In this document: positions 32,678 to 34,924 of the stretch, in pieces | Layout: every line of letters begins with the position of its first letter | Position numbering within the stretch: position 1 is the first letter of the stretch | Assembly: GCA_013151865.1 (NCBI GenBank) | Contig: JAADHN010000106.1 | Coordinates: forward strand, 1-34,924 | DNA: 34,924 bases | DNA from: Kiritimatiellota bacterium | GTDB taxonomy: Bacteria > Verrucomicrobiota > Lentisphaeria > Oligosphaerales > JAADHN01 | Direction of reading: 5' to 3' | Program-made: the position numbers and the translations under genes | Notes under the pieces: generated by a model | The model's database searches: none | What the model was told of the DNA's origin: nothing | The model's input: the letters and a program-made list of their open reading frames with translations, nothing else

Positions 32678-32703
32678 CCCGGCTTTGCCTTCCAAGGGCC
32701 GGG
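32678..32703. terminator. Hairpin directly after the FAD oxidoreductase gene
   Basis: CCCGGC pairs with GCCGGG, and inside it CCTT pairs with AAGG, with a four-base bulge on one side. It begins four bases after the stop codon, in the 176-bp gap between converging genes. No T-tract follows. Confidence 0.42.
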
Positions 32704-32850
32704 GCTCGGTCCCCATTCGGTTCTTGATTGGAACGCACGGCGGAAACAAGGCGACGCGTGTGGCGCTTATCGGCTGCGGTTCAGCCTGACCCGCGAGCGG
32801 ACGGGCCCTCTGAAACAGCCCCCCGGAGTCCGTCGTGCGCCCCCCGGACG

Positions 32851-34896
32851 TCAGTGCGCCTGCACTTCCGCGCTTCCGCGGGAGAACTCCAGGAACAGCA
32901 CGGAAAAACCGGGCATTGCCGCTTCCACCACGCCATTTGTCACGGGGAGGGAAACGGGCGCCGGAAGCTTGCTCGCTCGCAGGAGCCTCCGGTGTTGCTC
33001 CGGTGTCAGTTTCTCGGGCGCTCCCATTTTTTCCCATATCGGCTTCGGGTCGCACGAGCCGGGTGCGATGGACACGGCCCGGCATCGCCAGGGACCACGC
33101 GGCAAGTCCTTGAGGCGAAGCTGCAGTTGCGTCGTGTAGGCAGGGCGACGATAGTTTTCGACCAAGTTGTAAACCATCACCCACGTTCGGCGCTTGTCTG
33201 GGGAAACGCAAGCGAGGGCGCCCACGGCGGTGCTGGAACTTTCGGTTCGGATGCGGACGCCCCGCATTCGGTGCAAAAGCTGAAAGGCCCGGAAAGTGGG
33301 TTTCGGGATCGTCGTTTTCGTGAACATGGCCAGGCTGCCCTGGAAACCCTCGTGCGCATGGGGCGGTCCCGCACCGAGCGCAAACGGGAGGGCGAGCGCC
33401 ACGTCGTAATCCAGAAAGCGTTGAACCGCCATCATGCGAAAAGCGGCATCGTAGGGACGGTCGTGCATGGGGAAGGGGCTCGATGCACACCCCCATTCCG
33501 TTACGATGGTGGGAAGGTCGCGATACGGGGGCAGCGATCCCAGAAGGCTCTTCACTGTGTCGAGACTGGCGGTGAGGTTGGCGAATACCGGTATTCCGGT
33601 GCCGACGGTGTAAATGTGCCAAGAGAGAAAATCGATTCGGCACCCGCGTGCGCCGGTCGCGGCATTGCGCCCGGACCGGCAGTGTTCGAGAAAGGGGCGC
33701 AACCATCCGGTTCCCGCCCCGCCCGGCCCGCCGATCCGAATCCCGGGGTCGGCGGCCGTGGCGCCGGCCACGGCGTGGTCGTAGATATCCAGATACTGTT
33801 CGAGTGTGCCTTTGAAGTAGCCTTTCGAGTCGGGTTCGTTCCACACTTCAAAATACCAGTCGTGGATCGCGTCTCCCCACCGGGCTCGGCAATGGGATAC
33901 GACCTCCCGGATCAGTTCTTGCCACTTGCGGAGAGCGGCGGCGTCCCGGGCCGGATAGCGATTGGTCCATTTCAGGCCGTCGTTCCCCGTCGCAAGTTCC
34001 GGCGGCATGGTTTCCAGGACGATGACCGGACGCATACCGTTTTCAACGACCGTTTGGATCCGCTCGTCGAACGTGGCGAAGTCATAGTGAGGGCGCCCCG
34101 CGGCGTCCTCCGAGTAAATGTGCGGGTTGTGGATGCAATCGTGCATGCGCAAGTAGCGAAAGCCGAATCGATGTGCAAACCGCATGGCGTTGATCTGGGT
34201 GGACGAGACCACACGATCCATGTAGCCCACATCGCTGCCGATCCATAGATGCCGGAAGTTTCCGAGAGTATCGGCGAAGTCCACGGTCACGTTCGCACTC
34301 CGGACGTCGGGTGGCGCGTCCGAGTATTGCGGTGCGTCGAGAAACGCCAGAGACAAGTCGTCGAGCCACGCCTCGCCCCGGGTCTCTTTTCCCCAGAGAT
34401 GCCAGTGTACACTGATGAAAGCGACGGCATTGGACAGCCGGACCGTCCTTTGGTAGTGGGTCCAGTCTTGCGTGCCGTCCACGAGGGCGACGTCGAAGTG
34501 ACCGATCGCTTTCCCGTTCCGGTCGAGGCTGATGATCTGGAGTGCGGCTTTGTGCCAGGGGCGATTGCCGCGGACCACGTTGCGGGTCTTGATCCAGCCG
34601 GAGACGCGGACCTTTTGCCCGGCGTACGGAACGCGCGCCGAGGCAATCCCCCCCCATCCGGTGAGTTTCCAGGCGACGCGCCCGCCGTGCGCCACTGCGT
34701 CGGGCGCTCCCGGGCTCCCCCACGAGAGGGGTCCCCAGCCGGGGCAGTTTCCGCCCTGGACTCTTTCAAAACCGGGATTGGTCAGCAATTCCGTCCCCGC
34801 AACGGCCGCGCCGGCGAGGATCGTCAGGCGCGATACGGCGACCAGGCTCGCGAACCCGAGTCTGGTTATCTTTGGTGGAGTTGGTGTCGAACGCAT
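32851..34896 (-). CDS. Secreted GH39-like glycoside hydrolase
   Basis: A 681-residue exported enzyme with a signal peptide ending near Ala33. Residues 35-190 form a jelly-roll carbohydrate-binding-type domain (LLTNPGFERVQGG, GEAWLDDLSL). Residues 200-545 are a (beta/alpha)8 barrel of clan A: YFEVWNEPDSKGY places the acid/base at Glu354, SWHIYT follows, and VTEWGC places the nucleophile at Glu467. This order resembles GH39 (beta-xylosidase, alpha-L-iduronidase). The last ~110 residues are beta-sandwich-like. The ATG at 34896 is preceded by TTGGAG; a TTG at 34911 is an unlikely alternative. The upstream region lies outside the window, so operon partners are unknown. Exact substrate not readable. 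Confidence 0.88.
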   Translation of the reverse strand: MRSTPTPPKITRLGFASLVAVSRLTILAGAAVAGTELLTNPGFERVQGGNCPGWGPLSWGSPGAPDAVAHGGRVAWKLTGWGGIASARVPYAGQKVRVSGWIKTRNVVRGNRPWHKAALQIISLDRNGKAIGHFDVALVDGTQDWTHYQRTVRLSNAVAFISVHWHLWGKETRGEAWLDDLSLAFLDAPQYSDAPPDVRSANVTVDFADTLGNFRHLWIGSDVGYMDRVVSSTQINAMRFAHRFGFRYLRMHDCIHNPHIYSEDAAGRPHYDFATFDERIQTVVENGMRPVIVLETMPPELATGNDGLKWTNRYPARDAAALRKWQELIREVVSHCRARWGDAIHDWYFEVWNEPDSKGYFKGTLEQYLDIYDHAVAGATAADPGIRIGGPGGAGTGWLRPFLEHCRSGRNAATGARGCRIDFLSWHIYTVGTGIPVFANLTASLDTVKSLLGSLPPYRDLPTIVTEWGCASSPFPMHDRPYDAAFRMMAVQRFLDYDVALALPFALGAGPPHAHEGFQGSLAMFTKTTIPKPTFRAFQLLHRMRGVRIRTESSSTAVGALACVSPDKRRTWVMVYNLVENYRRPAYTTQLQLRLKDLPRGPWRCRAVSIAPGSCDPKPIWEKMGAPEKLTPEQHRRLLRASKLPAPVSLPVTNGVVEAAMPGFSVLFLEFSRGSAEVQAH

Positions 34897-34924
34897 CGGG
34901 GTTTTCTCCAAACTGTTTGTCGGA

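Noticed and set aside
31304-33844. 846-codon minus-strand open frame across the FAD oxidoreductase and part of the GH39-like gene
   Set aside because: It runs antisense to one gene and out of frame with the other, without recognisable motifs.
1-34924. CRISPR array, insertion sequence, integrase or attachment site
   Set aside because: No regularly spaced direct repeats, no transposase- or recombinase-like protein, and no flanking duplications were seen on either strand.

Overview
The window is GC-rich bacterial chromosome with 17 genes I can support. Most encode carbohydrate-active or sugar-modifying enzymes. It suggests a heterotroph of the Planctomycetota-Verrucomicrobiota-Lentisphaerota/Kiritimatiellota type. 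The grounds are a Tat-exported Gfo/Idh/MocA oxidoreductase, tandem DUF1080 (3-keto-disaccharide hydrolase family) domains with NPCBM, a DUF4838 protein, and very large secreted glycosidase-like proteins. This placement is inferred from gene content; there is no rRNA or other phylogenetic marker here. I saw no mobile element, CRISPR array, tRNA, transporter or transcription regulator.

Layout. (1) 323-2971, plus strand: an exported alpha/beta hydrolase and a cytoplasmic amidohydrolase, separated by a 579-bp gap that holds repeats. (2) 3117-11064, minus strand: three large secreted proteins in a probable operon, read as DUF4838/LamG protein, then a 1071-residue protein with a WDWEP motif, then a DEP-motif TIM-barrel protein. 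(3) 11969-14977, plus strand: a clan-A glycosidase with a CBM9-like C-terminus. (4) 15039-20168, minus strand: amidohydrolase, overlapping Tat-signal Gfo/Idh/MocA oxidoreductase, then a secreted NPCBM plus double DUF1080 protein. (5) 20682-21806, plus strand: M14-family zinc carboxypeptidase. (6) 21960-29660, minus strand: GH78 rhamnosidase, GH2 beta-glycosidase, radical SAM protein and a xylose-isomerase-like TIM-barrel protein. (7) 30059-32674, plus strand: mtnA and an FAD-dependent oxidoreductase. (8) 32851-34896, minus strand: a secreted GH39-like protein.

How the genes may work together (inference). The secreted enzymes would cut a complex, probably rhamnose-containing, glycan outside the cytoplasm. 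The GH78, GH2 and peptidase M14 proteins lack signal peptides and would finish fragments inside the cell. The Gfo/Idh/MocA and DUF1080 pair fits the known route in which a sugar is oxidised at C3 and the 3-keto-glycoside is then cleaved, here apparently outside the cytoplasm. The amidohydrolases and the TIM-barrel protein could process oxidised products such as lactones. The roles of the radical SAM protein and of the isolated mtnA are unexplained.

Non-coding structure. All four convergent gene junctions carry a GC-rich hairpin without a T-tract. A two-part palindromic repeat occurs twice at 11232-11376 and, degenerate, at 1553-1587. The arms of its first palindrome recur inside the carboxypeptidase gene.
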